Shown: in pieces, positions 60,401-64,000 of the stretch
Layout of the letters: each line of letters opens with the position of its first letter
Numbering within the stretch: the first letter of the stretch is position 1
Assembly (NCBI RefSeq): GCF_001039355.2
Contig: NW_019775003.1
Location: 433,178 to 497,177 of the forward strand
DNA length: 64,000 nt
Source: Lingula anatina
Taxonomy: Eukaryota > Brachiopoda > Lingulata > Lingulida > Lingulidae
Reading direction: 5' to 3'
Position numbers and translations under genes: made by a program
The notes under the pieces: model-generated
The model's input: the letters and a program-made list of their open reading frames with translations, nothing else
The model's database searches: none
What the model was told of the DNA's origin: nothing

Positions 60401-63304
60401 AGGTCATTAGTATCAGATATGCTGTTTTTTCTCCATTTTCAATTCTCAGATGACCAATGATAAATTACGGTGTCACATCGTAGTGTTTGTAAGGTTTAGC
60501 ATTATCTCTAATTGGTTTGGGGTGCATTTGAGTCCAATAAATCTGATATTGTCATTGTTGAAATACCGGATTTAAGGTCCGTTTTCTCGATTTTCAACAG
60601 AAAATATCCTGTATCATTTTGCTTTGTTTTGTGTCACAGAGAAAATTTGACGACTAAGTAACATTTAAAAATAAAAGAGCTTGACCATAAAGACAGTGTG
60701 ACCCTGTTGTCCAGCTAGTAAACACATACATGCAGGGGCGGATTCAGGATTATTTGAAGAGGGGGTCCGCGGAAAAAGGGGCCCCGAAAAAAATTATTTA
60801 GAGGGCGAACGGTGCCATTTGGTACGATTTAAAACTATGAATCAGCAAGTCAAAATTATAACTTCAAGAGGGGACCATTGGTGTGATTTTTTTTTAGAAA
60901 TGGAAGGGGGGGGGGATCAGGACCCCCCTGACAACACCCTTAAATACGCCACTGGTCGGGTTTACCAACATGCCTGTTTACCTTGACAACTATAGTTAAT
61001 CTGTAGGTACTTGAAGGTTCCTTCACAAGGATCCTGATCGAATGTTGACCTACTTGCTACCACAGAACAGGACTGCTGACCTTCGCATGCTTCAGACACA
61101 ACGCTGTAGGAATTGCTGGCGTTGCAGCCTGTGTTGGACATAGCAGTGTGCTTACACGTCAAATTGTTGGTCCGGCCATACAAAGCGTCCACAATATGGA
61201 TGACATGGTTAGAGGGACACCGTGGTGCTGCTGTCTTCTGTTCGCACGCAACCTCGATGCTGTAGCTCTCTACATTAAAATGTAACAGTAAATATGCGCA
61301 TTATGCCAGTAGACAAGCAAATCATCACCATTTAACCCGACCACATACAGGTACCACCAAACAGTTTCAAATAATGTACCCTGAAGAAAAGACACAGAGT
61401 TTCGTTTCATTTATTACGAACTGTAAGGGACGGATAAACAGGTCAAGTGTAAGACCATATATTAAAAGAAGGTGCGGTTTTAGTATTTTTTNAAATCCGC
61501 CACTGCATACATATGCCTTGTCCTTCTTCTCAGTAACTAGTGTTCAAGTGATTCCCGAAGCAATAGCCTTCCATTAAATTGCATTGTTACAAAACTTTTA
61601 AATCTCCAAAAAATAATGCAGTCATAATTGTTTCATTCCAGTGGAAATTAAGAAGAATTTTACGCACATGTGCCCCTGCAAAATCCCGTGTCAGAGCGTG
61701 AATTACGAGACCTATCTCTCCTACGCCAAGCTTCCCAGCGATGAAACTGCACCTGAGGTGGCAATGGAATACGGCGTAGCACAGTCAGATATCGAGTAAG
61801 TACATGTATACGGCTAAAATGTTGAACAAAAAAAACTCAGCAGCTTTTAGAAAAATCAATACCTTTATAAAAGAGAAATTATGTTGTTTAAGACACCGCA
61901 TTTGAAACGAAATTATCATGCATTTGAGTTGCCTATCTCTCAAACTTGGGAAAGCCTTCCAACTGACAAAAGCTTTCAGTAATTCACACACACAAAAAAA
62001 GCATACTGCAGATGGAAGTGCAAATAAGTTTGATGATTATGAGCAAATTTTTCTCATTTCAGGAAAAACATTCTCGTGCTGGATATTTTCTTCCAAGACT
62101 TAAATTACGTAATTAGCGAACAATTGCCGGCCATCGAGTCATCGGGTTTGATAAGTAAGTTCTATATAGATATATATATACATGATATTTTTTTAAAAAT
62201 ATAATAATTTGTCTTTATTCATTTGGGCCCAAAACCAACTTTCCATTAAATTATAGAGGTGGCCATTCACAGAACATAAGCTCAGTTTTTTTTTTTTTGT
62301 TTGAGTAAAGTTGTAAGTAAAGTTGTAAGTGATAAGAAAATTTGGACAATTATATCGGTAACTTATTCCATATTATTGACAGTTTAATGGCATGAACACA
62401 TATTCTTAAACACTGTTGAATTAATGCCCGTAACGCTGTTTATTGTCCGGTAAACGGATCCCGTGGGCATAATAACATATTTACTCATTATATGGTCATA
62501 CATTTGTTCTATACCCTGTGTATTGTGCTGGGCAACGATATCCCACGGTCGATTGTCAAGCAGAGTTCCATACAAACACAAAAAAGTTTTTTGTGATTTT
62601 TATTCCCGATAACAATGGATCCTTTGGGTACGTTCAAAGTCACGGGAAAGAATAGCAAGCTCGTTGATATGAGCTAACGATATAACGTTATGTTACACAG
62701 GAAAGTCTGAAAATCGATTTGGCTTTCACTCTTTGTTGTTCGCGTGTGTCACTTTACTGGTAGGTATCGAAATTGCTTTTAATGACTAGGGCCCACTTGA
62801 CGGACCACACACAGTATCAATCCGTATGGTGGCACGGCCTCTATCGAACATTAAAAATTCATCGTCACTTAGTCACACGGTTATTCTATTACGCTGAATT
62901 GATCAGAATACTGAATTTTCACAAATATATTTAAACATGCATTTCAACACGTTCAAGCACTTAGACAAACATACACACAAGTGTGCGTAAAAACACATGC
63001 AAAGGTATAAACACGCACACACAAACGCGGTCTCTGAAAACGAATTACACAACACGGGTACACACGCGGGCACTCACAGCAGACAAATATGTATGTAATA
63101 TTTTTAAATTATCTGTTTTCAGGTGACCTGGGAGGTCAGTTTGGGCTTTTCATGGGCTTCAGCCTGCTAACTTTAGTTGAATTCATCGAGTTCGGCTTCA
63201 CAAGACTGATACTGTTTATTTGCCGCCCTAAGAAAAAGAAGCGCACAATAACTCCCGTCCTGCCGAAAGAAGAGAGTAATTCTAAATCCGCATTCCATTA
63301 TTGA
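54647..63304 (+). CDS. DEG/ENaC-family sodium channel subunit
   Basis: Nine exons: 54647-54921, 56175-56508, 57118-57249, 57840-57992, 58404-58551, 59257-59313, 61642-61795, 62063-62154, 63123-63304; 1,527 nt, 508 residues, TGA stop, all phases matching. The gating His-Gly is H24-G25 (SAHGFARV). TM1 is about 37-58 ([16 protein letters not shown]), followed by [12 protein letters not shown]. The extracellular region shows [44 protein letters not shown] and [10 protein letters not shown], all family hallmarks. The pre-TM2 and pore region is [16 protein letters not shown] with selectivity motif G460-F461-S462, where ASICs have G-A-S. The tail is basic (RPKKKKR). The trimeric plasma-membrane channel passes Na+; gating may be by peptide, acid or bile-acid-like ligands, not decidable here. 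Residues 115-133 hold an unusual Tyr-rich insert with nine tyrosines. Confidence 0.93.
55236..55460. repeat. GT-rich low-complexity region
   Basis: Irregular tgtg / gtgaatgtgtg / gcgtttgaatg runs in intron 1 of the channel gene; a purer (GT)n follows at about 55647-55686. Confidence 0.85.
55769..55935. mobile_element. short hAT-like element (CAGGGG ends)
   Basis: Begins CAGGGGTGGAGCCAG and ends, in reverse, CAGGGGCGAATTGAAG; the motif ctgaccgtcttc is repeated internally. The last ~60 bases match the start of the window (1-57). It lies in intron 1 of the channel gene. No convincing target duplication was seen. Confidence 0.6.
57435..57475. repeat. (CA)n microsatellite
   Basis: About 41 bp of CA in intron 3 of the channel gene. 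Confidence 0.95.
60733..61505. mobile_element. hAT-like element enclosing a lectin exon
   Basis: The left end is CAGGGGCGGATTCAGG and the reversed right end is CAGTGGCGGATTT. Flanking 8-mers are CATACATG (60725-60732) and CATACATA (61506-61513), a 7/8 match as expected for a hAT 8-bp target duplication. A second right-type terminus (AAATACGCCACTG) ends at 60952 without a matching duplication, so the left 220 bp may be a nested or recombined short element. No transposase is seen. One undetermined base at 61492. Confidence 0.6.
60982..61269 (-). CDS. SUEL-type (rhamnose/galactose-binding) lectin domain exon
   Basis: A 288-base minus-strand exon with acceptor aatgtag before 61269 and donor CAAG/GTAAAC after 60982, phase 1 on both sides, encodes one entire SUEL-type lectin domain. 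Family marks are [21 protein letters not shown], the TGCN cysteine, [36 protein letters not shown], with the cysteine count expected for the domain (four disulfides). Such domains bind rhamnose or galactose and occur in egg lectins and as modules in latrophilin-like receptors. No ATG, signal peptide or second exon was found nearby, so this is either one exon of a gene reaching outside the window, a nested minus-strand gene, or a stranded domain. It sits in intron 6 of the channel gene and inside the transposon-like element 60733-61505. Confidence 0.8.
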
Positions 63305-63311
63305 AAGAAGT

Positions 63312-63317
63312 AATAAA
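63312..63317 (+). terminator. possible poly(A) signal of the channel gene
   Basis: AATAAA only 8 bases after the stop codon; unusually close, so a more distal signal may be the functional one. Confidence 0.25.
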
Positions 63318-64000
63318 AGGGAGAGGACACTAATATTTATCTACGCCAGCCTCCCGAGAGGCTAGTCGGAGTTTAAGAGCCGAAGCTTTTACAATGAGCG
63401 TGCTCCTATGAAGATATGAAAATGAAATGATATAAGAATCGGCGCCACGTTCGGAATATTGTCTCTTGTAGAGCAGTGTCCGGTGTCCTCTGATTTGTAA
63501 GGGCAAACCCTGTCCTAGAACCCACTTGCGTCACGCCAACCCTAACCTGTACGAATCTAATGGAGAGCGGACTCAATGTTAGACAGATTTCATTTTCTTT
63601 GCATCGGACTTATTAAACTAAAACTTGCGGCGTGAATGGCCTCGGTTTGCAGAATAGAAAAAGGTTGAATTCTCGATCTATAGACCTGCTTGGCTGCGCC
63701 ACAGGGAAAAAAATTGACACACAACCTACCTGATGCTTTGGGTAAGAAAGACCCAAGGATACCTCAATTAACAAATGAGCAAGGCCAACTGTACGTTTAG
63801 GAGATAAACACGCCCTTTATATTCCGAAAACCATCGGAATATGCGATTTAAATTGTAGGTTTAGTGGACTGGTTTAGTCGTTGTCCGCGAGATGACCGTT
63901 GACCGGTTTTGTTCTCAGACAACGAACCAATTAGTCAATAGAGTTTGCGTGATTGTTTTTATTTTATTCCATTTTATTTATTAATATTATTTTTTTTTTT
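63318..64000. other. 3' flank of the channel gene
   Basis: Probably 3' UTR and intergenic DNA; no further gene recognised before the window ends in a T-rich tract. Confidence 0.4.

Noticed and set aside
60733-60952. Treating the 220-bp MITE as the whole element
   Set aside because: Kept as an alternative only: its right flank (gtcgggtt) does not match the left 8-mer, whereas the flank at 61506 does.
1-64000. tRNA, rRNA, CRISPR arrays, operons
   Set aside because: I scanned for B-box-like GTTCRANNC motifs with matching stems and for regularly spaced repeats and saw none; the window is eukaryotic.

Overview
This is a 64 kb piece of an AT-rich animal nuclear genome. The genes are broken into short exons (57-334 bp) by introns with canonical GT..AG ends, intergenic space is large, and microsatellites and short inverted-repeat transposons are abundant. 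The gene content is a DEG/ENaC channel, a peptide-type class A GPCR with a diverged NPxxY, a SUEL lectin module, a RING protein with CGPTNG cysteine repeats, a PhyH dioxygenase and a secreted PAN/EGF protein. It points to a marine invertebrate, most likely a lophotrochozoan (mollusc, brachiopod or annelid). The species assignment is inference. Nothing bacterial or viral was recognised.

Layout. 2.2-6.8 kb (-): eight reconstructed exons of a PhyH-family Fe(II)/2-oxoglutarate dioxygenase; its last exon probably lies beyond the left edge. 8.0-8.8 kb (-): an intronless RING/TRAF-type zinc-finger protein with two C-terminal CGPTNG cysteine modules. 12.4-17.6 kb (+): a complete 8-exon gene for a 364-residue secreted protein (signal peptide, PAN/apple, EGF, an unrecognised ~190-residue domain, terminal half-EGF). 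22.5-23.9 kb (-): a single-exon GPCR; its true ATG is six codons inside the longest open frame. 24-54 kb: mostly gene-poor, with one ~3 kb fold-back element (30.1-33.1 kb), an isolated candidate terminal exon (39.8-40.2 kb), and a 1,237-bp near-identical duplication on both sides of a 477-N gap (43.2-46.1 kb) that is probably an assembly artefact. 54.6-63.3 kb (+): a complete 9-exon DEG/ENaC channel of 508 residues with a TATA box upstream. On the opposite strand, inside its sixth intron, sits a complete SUEL-lectin exon.

All exon joins given for the three multi-exon genes are phase-consistent. The summed lengths are 1,095 nt for the secreted protein and 1,527 nt for the channel, each divisible by three and ending in a stop. 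There are no operons, and the genes do not obviously belong to one pathway.

Most striking observation: the lectin exon is symmetric (phase 1-1) and sits inside what looks like a 773-bp hAT-type transposon, with CAGGGGCGGATT / AATCCGCCACTG termini and a 7-of-8 matching 8-bp target-site duplication. This could be a transposon carrying a shuffle-ready protein domain. At least three other pieces of the same or a related repeat family lie at 1-57, near 50.1 kb and at 55.8-55.9 kb. Separate inverted-repeat elements with TA duplications (2.8, 21.2, 43.6 kb) and one with a perfect 5-bp duplication (4.9 kb) were also found.
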